DNA of 5,295 nt from Microcella sp. (GTDB lineage: Bacteria > Actinomycetota > Actinomycetes > Actinomycetales > Microbacteriaceae): NCBI GenBank assembly GCA_020216895.1, contig JAIWOM010000123.1, forward strand, positions 1 through 5,295. Direction: 5' to 3'. Below, piece by piece: positions 1 through 5,295 of the stretch. Numbering within the stretch: the first letter of the stretch is position 1; every line of letters starts with the position of its first letter. The translations under genes were made by a program, and so were the position numbers. Below the pieces are notes generated by a model. It was given only the letters and a program-made list of their open reading frames with translations, was not told the origin of the DNA and made no database searches.

Positions 1-1
1 C

Positions 2-457
2 GACCGCGAGGCCGGGCGCCAGCGCGTTGCCGAGCTCCTCGCGCTCGTCCAGCTCGAGCACGCGGCGGGCCTGAAGCCCCGCGAGATCTCCGGCGGCATG
101 GCGCAGCGCGTCTCGCTCGCCCGGGCGCTCGCCCGCGACCCCGGCGTGCTGCTGCTCGACGAGCCCTTCGGCGCTCTGGATGCCCTGACCCGGCTGACCA
201 TGCAGGACCTCCTCGTGGACATCCACCGCGCTCGCCCCGCCACTGTCGTGCTCGTCACGCACGACGTCGACGAGGCGCTCGCCCTCGCCGACCGCATCGT
301 GCTGCTCGGCACCCGCCACGACCGCCCCGGCGCGACGATCAGCATGATCCTCGACGTGCCCGGCGCCCGCCCCCGCGACCGCGCCTCGGTCGTCCTCACC
401 CGCCTCCGGGCGAAGCTGCTCGACGCCGTCGGCGTGCCGAGCCACCATGGCGGCTAG
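2..457 (+). CDS. ABC transporter ATP-binding protein, SsuB/TauB-like (5' end off window)
   Basis: This is the ATPase subunit of an importer, which hydrolyses ATP on the cytoplasmic side to drive uptake through the permease encoded downstream. The frame is open from base 2, and the 151 residues seen are the C-terminal part of the protein. In order they show the ABC signature (SGGMAQR, visible residues 30-36), Walker B with the D-loop (LLLDEPFGALD, 50-60, catalytic Glu54) and the H-loop (VTHD, His87). Walker A and the Q-loop must lie upstream of the window. The SGGMAQR form of the signature and the wording DEPFGALDALTR are typical of the sulfonate/nitrate/taurine ATPase group. An ATG at 98 opens in frame but sits in the middle of the signature motif, so it is not the start. 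The stop is TAG at 455-457. The ABC ATPase assignment is very secure; the substrate class rests on family resemblance and on the binding protein and permease that follow. Confidence 0.93.
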   Translation, partial: DREAGRQRVAELLALVQLEHAAGLKPREISGGMAQRVSLARALARDPGVLLLDEPFGALDALTRLTMQDLLVDIHRARPATVVLVTHDVDEALALADRIVLLGTRHDRPGATISMILDVPGARPRDRASVVLTRLRAKLLDAVGVPSHHGG

Positions 458-462
458 CCGCC
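449..462. repeat. 14-bp perfect palindrome over the ATPase stop codon
   Basis: GGCGGCTAGCCGCC is its own reverse complement and centres on the TAG stop of the ATPase gene. As RNA it could form a 5-bp stem with a CUAG loop. A C-rich stretch follows, not a T-run, so it is not a standard intrinsic terminator. At this GC content a palindrome of this length can occur by chance within a few kilobases, so a function is only a possibility. Confidence 0.4.
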
Positions 463-501
463 CCCCGAACCGCACCACCCGCACCGCCACCACACCCCGA
501 C

Positions 502-517
502 CCGGTCGACCGACCGG
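502..517. repeat. 7-bp inverted repeat just upstream of the binding-protein gene
   Basis: CCGGTCG and CGACCGG face each other across an AC spacer. The repeat ends 5 nt before the Shine-Dalgarno sequence of the binding-protein gene, inside the 76-nt gap after the ATPase gene. It could be a regulator's operator or a small mRNA hairpin (6-bp stem, GACC loop). No promoter-like -10 hexamer is evident in the same gap, which weakens the operator reading. The rest of the gap (458-533) is C-rich and shows nothing else recognisable. Confidence 0.4.
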
Positions 518-522
518 CAACC

Positions 523-528
523 GAAAGG
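523..528 (+). promoter_or_regulatory. Ribosome binding site that sets the binding-protein start
   Basis: GAAAGG lies 5 nt before the ATG at 534. An earlier in-frame ATG at 447 overlaps the ATPase gene and would put 29 hydrophilic residues in front of the signal peptide. This site together with the lipoprotein signal selects 534 as the start. Confidence 0.65.
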
Positions 529-533
529 CCATC

Positions 534-1562
534 ATGAGCACCCGCACCCGTCTGACCCTGCTGACCGCGACCGTCGCCGTGGCCGCCATGGCCATGACCG
601 GCTGCGTGGCCGGCGAGGGTACCGCTCCCGCGGCCCCGGCCGAGGGCTCGGAGTGGAGCGACACCACGCTCACGCTCGACTTCGCCACCTACAACCCGCT
701 CAGCCTGATCATCAAGGACCAGGGCTGGCTCGAGGCCGAGCTCGGTGACGACGTCACCGTCGAGTGGGTGCAGTCCGCCGGCTCGAACAAGGCCAACGAG
801 GCGCTGCGCGCCGGCGCCATCGACGTGGGCTCGACGGCCGGCTCGGCCGCCCTTCTGGCCCGGTCGAACGGCAGCCCGATCCAGACCATCGCCATCTACA
901 CCCAGCCGAACTGGGCGGCGATCGCGGTGCCGACCGGCAGCGACATCACCGAGGTCGCCGACCTCGCCGGGCGCACCGTCGCCGCCACCAAGGGCACCGA
1001 CCCGTACTTCTTCCTCCTCCAGGCGCTGGCGGAGGCGGGGCTCTCGTTGAGCGACATCAGCCTACAGAACCTGCAGCACGCCGATGGCAAGACCGCGCTC
1101 GAGACCGGAGCGGTCGACGCCTGGTCGGGCCTTGACCCGCTCCTGGCGACCTCCGTCTACAACGGCGCCGCAGAGATCATCTACGACAACGTCGACTTCA
1201 ACTCCTACGGGTTCCTCAACGCGACCGAGGAGTTCATCACGAGCAACCCCGACCTTGCCCAGCTGGTCGTGAACGCCTACGAGCGGGCCCGCCAGTGGGC
1301 GCTGGAGAACCCGGAGGAGACCGCGGCGATCCTCGCCGAGGTCGCGGGCATCGAGCTGCCCATCGCCGAGGCGACGATCGCCCGCACCGTGATCGACATC
1401 TCGAACGTGCCGGGCGACGCCCAGCGCGACGTGCTGGCGATCATCGGCCCGATCTTCGTCGAGAGCGGCGACGTACCGAACCAGGAGCTCATCGACGAGG
1501 CGCTCGCGTCGCTCTTCAACGACACCTTCGCCACGGCAGCCGACCCGGCTGCGATCGGCTGA
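534..1562 (+). CDS. ABC transporter substrate-binding lipoprotein, SsuA/NMT1-like
   Basis: This is the extracytoplasmic solute-binding subunit, lipid-anchored to the outer face of the membrane, delivering substrate to the permease encoded 2 nt downstream. From the ATG at 534 it has 342 residues. Residues 1-24 form a lipoprotein signal: STRTR, a hydrophobic core, then the lipobox MTGC with the lipidated Cys24. An Ala/Pro/Gly-rich linker follows to about residue 40. The binding fold starts with the strand TTLTLDFATYNPLSLIIKDQ (44-63), which in this family is followed by the segment ALRAGAIDVGSTAGSAAL (90-107). Other family-like stretches are VADLAGRTVAATKGT (141-155) and LETGAVDAWSGLDPLLA (189-205). 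The pattern best matches aliphatic sulfonate binding proteins. Related NMT1/THI5-type proteins bind taurine, nitrate, nitrilotriacetate or thiamin-pyrimidine precursors, so the ligand is not settled. No frameshift or truncation was seen. Confidence 0.9.
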   Translation: MSTRTRLTLLTATVAVAAMAMTGCVAGEGTAPAAPAEGSEWSDTTLTLDFATYNPLSLIIKDQGWLEAELGDDVTVEWVQSAGSNKANEALRAGAIDVGSTAGSAALLARSNGSPIQTIAIYTQPNWAAIAVPTGSDITEVADLAGRTVAATKGTDPYFFLLQALAEAGLSLSDISLQNLQHADGKTALETGAVDAWSGLDPLLATSVYNGAAEIIYDNVDFNSYGFLNATEEFITSNPDLAQLVVNAYERARQWALENPEETAAILAEVAGIELPIAEATIARTVIDISNVPGDAQRDVLAIIGPIFVESGDVPNQELIDEALASLFNDTFATAADPAAIG

Positions 1563-1564
1563 GC

Positions 1565-2455
1565 ATGAGCTTCGACGAGCGCGGCGGCGCTCCCGTCCGG
1601 CGCCCCTCCTCGGAGGGGCGCCGTGCGGCGTCGCTGTTCCAGTTCGGCAGCAGCTACGGCTTCTCAGCCGCGGGCACTGCGCTGAGCGACGCGCCGGCTG
1701 GCGGTCGGCGCGGACGCACGATCCTTCTCGGGTTCATCGTCCCGGCGCTGATCCTCGCGGTCTGGTGGTGGGGTTCGGAGCTCACGGACACGCCGGACTA
1801 CCTGCTGCCCTCGCTGGCGCAGGTCGTCGGTGCGGGGATCGAGCTGGGGGAGTCGGGCCTTCTCGGCACCTACATCGCGATCTCGCTCCAGCGAGTGTTC
1901 CTCGGGTTCGCCATCGGAGCGGCGGTGGGGCTCTCTCTCGGCGCCCTGGTCGGGCTCTCGCGCACCGCATCGAATCTTCTCAGCCCGACGCTCGGGGCGA
2001 TCCGCGCCGTGCCGTCGCTCGCCTGGGTGCCCCTCCTGACGATCTACCTGGGCATCTACGAGACCCCCAAGATCACCCTGATCGCCATCGGCGCGGCGTT
2101 CCCGGTCTTCACGACGGTGGCGAGCGCGCTCCGCCATGTCGACCCGCATCTGGTCGAGGCCGGACGCGCGTTCGGGCTGGGGCGACTGTGGCTGCTGACG
2201 ACGGTCCAGCTGCCGGCCGTCGTGCCGTCGGTCGTGTCGGGCTTGCGGCTCGCCCTGGCGCAGTCGTGGCTCTTCCTCGTCGCGGCCGAGCTGATCGCCT
2301 CGTCGATGGGGCTCGGGTTCCTGCTCATCGACTCGCAGAACAACGGACGCATGGACCGGATCTTCCTGGCGATCATCCTGCTCGCCGTGCTCGGCAAGAC
2401 GACCGATGCCCTCATCGGCCTCGGCGAGCGCGCCCTGCTCAAGCGATGGGGCTGA
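1565..2455 (+). CDS. ABC transporter permease, SsuC-like
   Basis: This is the inner-membrane channel subunit of the importer (296 residues, BPD_transp_1 type). Likely membrane segments lie near residues 51-70, 107-131, 143-164, 169-188, 222-243 and 263-280. The cytoplasmic EAA loop that docks on the ATPase is clear at 198-217 (EAG...G...LP: Glu198, Gly204, Leu216-Pro217). The start at 1565 is 2 nt after the binding-protein stop, which suggests translational coupling; only a weak Shine-Dalgarno is visible. The open frame runs upstream through the binding-protein gene, but that part is an out-of-frame shadow. Between 1565 and the first membrane segment there is no other ATG, GTG or TTG in frame, so the roughly 50-residue hydrophilic N-terminus appears real. 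It is longer than I expect for SsuC-type permeases. The first codons also encode a strong hairpin (see 1593-1628). Family assignment is secure; the substrate is inferred from the operon. Confidence 0.92.
   Translation: MSFDERGGAPVRRPSSEGRRAASLFQFGSSYGFSAAGTALSDAPAGGRRGRTILLGFIVPALILAVWWWGSELTDTPDYLLPSLAQVVGAGIELGESGLLGTYIAISLQRVFLGFAIGAAVGLSLGALVGLSRTASNLLSPTLGAIRAVPSLAWVPLLTIYLGIYETPKITLIAIGAAFPVFTTVASALRHVDPHLVEAGRAFGLGRLWLLTTVQLPAVVPSVVSGLRLALAQSWLFLVAAELIASSMGLGFLLIDSQNNGRMDRIFLAIILLAVLGKTTDALIGLGERALLKRWG
1593..1628 (+). repeat. Strong inverted repeat (hairpin) inside the first codons of the permease gene
   Basis: CGGCGCCCCTCC (1598-1609) and GGAGGGGCGCCG (1612-1623) are perfect 12-bp complements around a TC spacer. 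A further CCG/CGG pair (1593-1595 and 1626-1628) lies outside a 2-nt mismatch. As RNA it gives an 11-bp GC-rich stem with a CUCG tetraloop, starting 30 nt after the binding-protein stop. No T-run follows, so it is not a classical terminator. In other ABC importer operons, stem-loops between the binding-protein and permease cistrons are known to stabilise the upstream message and lower expression of the permease. The same role here is an inference. Confidence 0.65.
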
Positions 2456-2462
2456 CCAGGTC

Positions 2463-2468
2463 TAGACT
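2463..2468 (+). promoter_or_regulatory. Candidate -10 element of the pyr operon promoter
   Basis: TAGACT fits the TANNNT -10 pattern common in actinobacteria. It lies 8 nt after the permease stop. Transcription would begin at about 2475, a few bases before the PyrR-binding stem that starts at 2479, so the leader would contain the whole stem. No convincing -35 box is seen at the usual distance (around 2438-2445, inside the permease gene). An alternative pairing, CTGACC (2452-2457) with TACGAC (2476-2481), would start the transcript inside the stem and fits less well. Confidence 0.45.
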
Positions 2469-2478
2469 TGTGGCGTAC

Positions 2479-2520
2479 GACGTCCTTTAAGCACCGTCCT
2501 GTGAGGCGGGGAAGGAGGTC
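2479..2520 (+). promoter_or_regulatory. PyrR-binding stem-loop in the pyr leader, masking the Shine-Dalgarno
   Basis: This RNA element is the site where PyrR, loaded with UMP or UTP, is expected to bind and repress the operon. The conserved core GUCCUGUGAGGC (2496-2507) matches the known PyrR site pattern (UCCNGNGAGG). The upper stem pairs CCG-CC (2494-2496, 2498-2499) with GG-CGG (2505-2509), leaving bulged U2497 and the loop UGUGA (2500-2504). An internal loop follows, with the typical UAA (2488-2490) on the 5' side. The lower stem pairs GAC-UCCUU (2479-2487, G2482 unpaired) with AAGGA-GUC (2512-2520, G2517 unpaired). The 3' arm contains the pyrR ribosome binding site. There is no competing antiterminator or terminator with a U-run, so control should be translational, as established for Mycobacterium smegmatis pyrR, and not by attenuation as in Bacillus. 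Confidence 0.85.
2512..2518 (+). promoter_or_regulatory. pyrR Shine-Dalgarno sequence, sequestered in the PyrR stem
   Basis: AAGGAGG is a near-perfect Shine-Dalgarno sequence placed 7 nt before the ATG at 2526, which fixes the pyrR start. Its bases form most of the 3' arm of the lower stem of the PyrR-binding element. Ribosome access and PyrR binding should therefore exclude each other. Confidence 0.85.
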
Positions 2521-2525
2521 AGGGA

Positions 2526-3056
2526 ATGGCTGCACGCACCGTGCTGCACGACGCTGACATCGCGCGCGCTCTGCGCCGCATCGGCCACGAGATCCTCGAA
2601 AGCCGGCGGGGCGATGGTCGTCTCGTCCTCCTCGGCATCCCGACCCGCGGGGTGACGCTCGCCGAGCGCATCCACCGCCTGATCGAGGAGATCGAGCCGG
2701 GCGTATCCGAGGTCGGGGCACTCGACATCACGCTGTACCGCGACGATCTCGCGCGGACGCCCACCCGCGCCCCCGCGCCCACCCGCATCCCCGCCGGCGG
2801 AATCGACGGCGCGATCGTCGTGCTCGTCGATGACGTGCTCTACTCAGGCCGCACCATCCGCGCCGCGCTCGACGCGATCGTCGCCCACGGGCGGCCGCGG
2901 GCGGTGCGCCTCGCGGTGCTCGTCGACCGCGGCCATCGCGAGCTGCCGATCCGGGCCGACTTCGTCGGGAAGAACCTGCCCTCCGCGACGAGCGAGCGCG
3001 TCTCCGTGCGCCTGAGCGAGGTCGACGGGGTCGAGGAGGTGACGATCGAGCCATGA
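2526..3056 (+). CDS. pyrR: Bifunctional pyr operon regulator / uracil phosphoribosyltransferase PyrR
   Basis: PyrR is a cytoplasmic RNA-binding protein of the type I phosphoribosyltransferase fold. It represses the pyr operon when UMP/UTP is high, and family members also convert uracil and PRPP to UMP. The 176 residues are of normal length. The PRPP-binding loop is intact at 98-110 ([13 protein letters not shown], acidic pair Asp102-Asp103). Other family blocks are [15 protein letters not shown] (35-49), [11 protein letters not shown] (65-75), IPAGGID (88-94) and [21 protein letters not shown] (131-151). The ATG at 2526 has a strong Shine-Dalgarno, and the protein begins with the family-typical [13 protein letters not shown] helix. 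It is the first gene of the operon, just behind its own RNA target, and its stop overlaps the pyrB start (ATGA). The arrangement implies autoregulation. A Pro/Thr/Arg-rich loop lies at about residues 78-87. Confidence 0.97.
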   Translation: MAARTVLHDADIARALRRIGHEILESRRGDGRLVLLGIPTRGVTLAERIHRLIEEIEPGVSEVGALDITLYRDDLARTPTRAPAPTRIPAGGIDGAIVVLVDDVLYSGRTIRAALDAIVAHGRPRAVRLAVLVDRGHRELPIRADFVGKNLPSATSERVSVRLSEVDGVEEVTIEP

Positions 3057-4018
3057 GGCACCTGCTCAGCACACGTGACCTGGATCGGGCATCCGCGATT
3101 CGTCTTCTCGATGTCGCGGAGGACATGGCGCAGACCGCCGACCGCGCGGTGCGCACCCTGCCGGCCCTGCGCGACAAGACCGTCGTCAACCTGTTCTTCG
3201 AGGACTCCACGCGCACCCGCCTGTCGTTCGAGGCGGCGGCCAAGCGGCTCAGCGCGAACGTCATCACCTTCAGCGCCAAGGGCTCGAGCGTGTCGAAGGG
3301 GGAGAGCCTGAAGGACACCGCGCAGACGCTGCTCGCCATGGGCGCCGACGCGATCATCGTGCGGCACCACGACTCCGGAGCCGCCCATCGGCTCGCGAAC
3401 GCCGGCTGGATCGACGCCGCGATCATCAATGCGGGCGACGGCACGCACGAGCACCCCACGCAGGCGCTGCTCGACGCCTTCACGATCCGGCAGCGCCGTT
3501 TCGGTACCGAGACGCGCGGGCGCGGGCTCGACGGTCTGCGGGTCGCCATCGTCGGCGACATCCTGCACTCGCGCGTCGCCCGCTCGAATGTGTGGCTGCT
3601 GCACCTGCTCGGCGCCGAGGTGCACCTCGTCGCGCCGCGCACGCTGCTGCCGACCCGCGTCGCGACCTGGCCGGTCACGGTGCACAAGCACCTCGACGAG
3701 GCCCTCGCCCTCGCGCCCGACGCCGTCATGATGCTGCGCATCCAGACCGAGCGCATGCGCGACGCGTACTTCCCGAACGCGCGCGAGTACGGCCGCGAGT
3801 GGGGGCTGACGGCCGAGCGGTTCGCCCGGCTCGGCCCCGATACGATGGTCATGCACCCCGGCCCCATGAACCGCGGGCTCGAGATCTCGTCCAGCGCTGC
3901 CGACTCCTCGGGGTCGACGGTGCTCGCTCAAGTCACGAACGGGGTGTTCATCCGCATGGCCGTGCTCTATCTGCTCGTCGCCGGTGCTGACGAGAGCGCC
4001 ACGGGGGTGAACGGATGA
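3053..4018 (+). CDS. pyrB: Aspartate carbamoyltransferase catalytic subunit
   Basis: This enzyme joins carbamoyl phosphate to L-aspartate to make N-carbamoyl-L-aspartate, the first committed step of pyrimidine synthesis, in the cytoplasm. The 321 residues match the usual catalytic-chain length. The carbamoyl-phosphate site STRTR is at 52-56, within [13 protein letters not shown]. The mobile-loop Lys82 (SVSKGES) follows, then Arg104-His105 and HEHPTQ at 132-137. The aspartate-binding part shows LRIQTER (228-234) and HPGPMNRG (268-275). [12 protein letters not shown] (168-179) is typical of the family. The start codon is in an ATGA overlap with pyrR. A GAGGAGG stretch (3033-3039) stands 13 nt upstream, rather far for a Shine-Dalgarno, so coupling to pyrR translation is likely. 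No pyrI-like regulatory chain gene is seen next to it, consistent with an unregulated catalytic trimer or an assembly with dihydroorotase; which of these applies cannot be read from the sequence. Confidence 0.97.
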   Translation: MRHLLSTRDLDRASAIRLLDVAEDMAQTADRAVRTLPALRDKTVVNLFFEDSTRTRLSFEAAAKRLSANVITFSAKGSSVSKGESLKDTAQTLLAMGADAIIVRHHDSGAAHRLANAGWIDAAIINAGDGTHEHPTQALLDAFTIRQRRFGTETRGRGLDGLRVAIVGDILHSRVARSNVWLLHLLGAEVHLVAPRTLLPTRVATWPVTVHKHLDEALALAPDAVMMLRIQTERMRDAYFPNAREYGREWGLTAERFARLGPDTMVMHPGPMNRGLEISSSAADSSGSTVLAQVTNGVFIRMAVLYLLVAGADESATGVNG

Positions 4019-5295
4019 TCGGCCTCCTGATCCGCGGCGCCGCCCTCCTCGGCTCCGAGCCGGCCGACCTCCGTGTGCGCGACGGCGTCATCGTCGACCG
4101 CGGCAGCCTGACCGTGGAAGCGTCAGAGCAGGTCATCGACGCCGCGGGCCTGGTCGCCCTGCCGGGCCTCGTCGACCTGCACACCCACCTGCGCGAGCCG
4201 GGCGGTGAGGCGAGCGAGACCGTGCTCACCGGCACCCGCGCCGCCGCGGCCGGAGGCTTCACCGCGGTGCACGCGATGGCGAACACCTCGCCCGTGGCGG
4301 ACACGGCTGGTGTCGTCGAGCAGGTCCTGCGGCTCGGCGAGCGCGCCGGCTTCGCCGAGGTGCGCCCGATCGGGGCCGTCACGGTGGGCCTCGCAGGCGA
4401 GCAGCTCGCCGAGATCGGGGCGATGGCCCGCTCGGCCGCCCGCGTGCGGGTGTTCAGCGATGACGGGCACTGCGTGCACGACCCGCTGCTGATGCGCCGT
4501 GCGCTCGAGTACGTGGCGACCTTCGACGGCGTCGTCGCCCAGCACGCGCAGGAGCCGCGGCTGACGGTCGGCGCGCAGATGAACGAGGGCGCTCTCTCGG
4601 GCGAGCTGGGGCTCACCGGCTGGCCGGCCGTGGCCGAGGAGGCGATCATCGCCCGCGATGTGCTGCTCGCCGAGCACGTCGGGGCCCGCGTGCACATCTG
4701 CCATCTCTCGACCGCGGGCTCGGTCGACATCGTGCGCTGGGCGAAGGCGCGCGGCATCGCCGTGACCGCCGAGGTGACGCCGCACCACCTCCTGCTGACG
4801 GAGGAGCTCGCCCGCGGATACGACGCGCGGTACAAGGTCAACCCGCCCCTGCGCCGCGACGAGGACGTCCATGCCCTGCGTGCCGCCCTCGCGGACGGCA
4901 CCATCGACATCGTCGCCACCGACCACGCACCGCACCCGGCGGAGGCGAAGGAGTGCACCTGGGCCGAGGCGGCGTTCGGGATGGTCGGCCTCGAGTCGGC
5001 GCTGAGCGTCGTGCAGCAGGCCGTCGTCGACACCGGGCTGCTCGGCTGGGCCGATGTCGCCCGCGTGCTGTCGACCGCGCCCGCCGCGATCGGGCGTCTC
5101 GAGGGCTACGGGAACCCGCTCGCGGTCGGCGCCGCCGCGAACCTGACGCTCGTCGACCCCGCCCACCGCCGCACCTGGTCGGTCGACGACCTGCGCGGCC
5201 GCAGCACCAACACGCCGTACCGCGACCGCGAGCTGCCGGGCCGGGTCGTTGCCACCGTGTTCCGCGGCGTGCCCACCGTCATCGATGGCGCCGTC
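4015..5295 (+). CDS. pyrC: Dihydroorotase, class I (3' end off window)
   Basis: This enzyme cyclises N-carbamoyl-L-aspartate to L-dihydroorotate, using a zinc site in an amidohydrolase barrel. The frame stays open from the ATG at 4015 to the window edge, giving 427 residues. Class I enzymes have about 430, so only a few residues and the stop are missing. The metal ligands are present: His56 and His58 in [10 protein letters not shown] (54-63), an Asp in FSDDG (Asp150 or Asp151), His177 in AQHAQE and His230 in HICHLS. The catalytic Asp303 is in ATDHAPH (301-307). KVNPPLR (274-280) and [11 protein letters not shown] (252-262) are the substrate-side blocks. With all of these intact it should be catalytically competent, not a degenerate structural partner as found beside some pyrB genes. 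The start overlaps the pyrB stop (ATGA), with a G-rich Shine-Dalgarno (GGGGGTGA, 4003-4010) inside pyrB. Further pyr genes would be expected downstream. Confidence 0.97.
   Translation, partial: MIGLLIRGAALLGSEPADLRVRDGVIVDRGSLTVEASEQVIDAAGLVALPGLVDLHTHLREPGGEASETVLTGTRAAAAGGFTAVHAMANTSPVADTAGVVEQVLRLGERAGFAEVRPIGAVTVGLAGEQLAEIGAMARSAARVRVFSDDGHCVHDPLLMRRALEYVATFDGVVAQHAQEPRLTVGAQMNEGALSGELGLTGWPAVAEEAIIARDVLLAEHVGARVHICHLSTAGSVDIVRWAKARGIAVTAEVTPHHLLLTEELARGYDARYKVNPPLRRDEDVHALRAALADGTIDIVATDHAPHPAEAKECTWAEAAFGMVGLESALSVVQQAVVDTGLLGWADVARVLSTAPAAIGRLEGYGNPLAVGAAANLTLVDPAHRRTWSVDDLRGRSTNTPYRDRELPGRVVATVFRGVPTVIDGAV

Noticed and set aside
447..533. Earlier ATG for the binding protein at 447
   Set aside because: It overlaps the ATPase gene and would place 29 hydrophilic Arg/Thr/Pro-rich residues before a clear lipoprotein signal peptide. 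The ATG at 534 has its own Shine-Dalgarno.
1295..1564. Upstream extension of the permease frame over the end of the binding-protein gene
   Set aside because: The extra 90 residues are a frame-shifted reading of the binding-protein gene, rich in Arg and Gly. The ATG at 1565 directly after the stop is the sensible start.
1765..2490. Overlapping + strand frame within the permease gene and pyr leader
   Set aside because: It is an out-of-frame shadow rich in Arg, Ala, Gly and Pro with no membrane segments, and it ends inside the PyrR leader element.
2456..2525. Bacillus-type transcription attenuator before pyrR
   Set aside because: There is no terminator hairpin with a U-run and no alternative antiterminator pairing. 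Only the PyrR-binding stem is present.
2759..2786. Ten-base direct repeat (GCCCACCCGC, 18 nt apart) in pyrR giving [12 protein letters not shown]
   Set aside because: It looks like a six-residue duplication, but as I recall the mycobacterial PyrR sequence, the loop between RDDL and IPAGG has the same length there. Chance similarity of Pro/Arg codons is the simpler explanation.
2728..3931. Two long open frames on the - strand (2728-3867 and 2840-3931) opposite pyrR and pyrB
   Set aside because: They are antisense to well-recognised genes and have Arg/Ser/Ala-rich composition with no family motif. Long antisense frames are expected in high-GC coding DNA.
3948..5166. Two long open frames on the - strand (3948-5033 and 4123-5166) opposite pyrC
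   Set aside because: They lie over an intact dihydroorotase with all active-site motifs and show no recognisable domain, so they are composition shadows.

Overview
The window comes from a high-GC genome (about 70% GC by eye, strongly GC-biased third codon positions). The pyrR-pyrB-pyrC order, a PyrR site that masks the ribosome binding site, and protein sequences that closely resemble the mycobacterial enzymes point to an actinobacterium. Microbacteriaceae is my guess for the family; it is an inference and was not tested.

All genes lie on the + strand in two blocks. Block 1 (1-2455) is a sulfonate/nitrate/taurine-type ABC importer. It holds the 3' part of the ATPase gene (2-457, Walker A lies off the window), a lipoprotein substrate-binding protein (534-1562) and a permease (1565-2455). 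The binding protein would capture substrate outside the membrane, the permease would form the channel and the ATPase would drive transport. Family resemblance suggests alkanesulfonate-like substrates, but the sequence does not prove a substrate. Three inverted repeats lie in this block. The strongest is a hairpin with perfect 12-bp arms inside the first codons of the permease gene.

Block 2 (2456-5295) is the start of a de novo pyrimidine operon: pyrR (2526-3056), pyrB (3053-4018) and pyrC (4015 to the right edge, lacking only the last few residues by family comparison). A leader of about 50 nt before pyrR holds a typical PyrR-binding stem-loop whose 3' arm contains the pyrR Shine-Dalgarno sequence. 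The junctions pyrR/pyrB and pyrB/pyrC are ATGA overlaps. Repression of pyrR translation when UMP/UTP is high should therefore pass to the aspartate transcarbamoylase and dihydroorotase genes. PyrB makes carbamoyl-aspartate and PyrC closes it to dihydroorotate. The remaining pathway genes (carA, carB, pyrF and others) would be expected to the right of the window.

No RNA genes, mobile elements, CRISPR arrays or attachment sites were seen. There is no gene-free stretch over 300 bases; the two intergenic gaps are 458-533 and 2456-2525. I found no evidence of an undescribed system. The points most worth a second look are the PyrR leader and the hairpin at the start of the permease gene.
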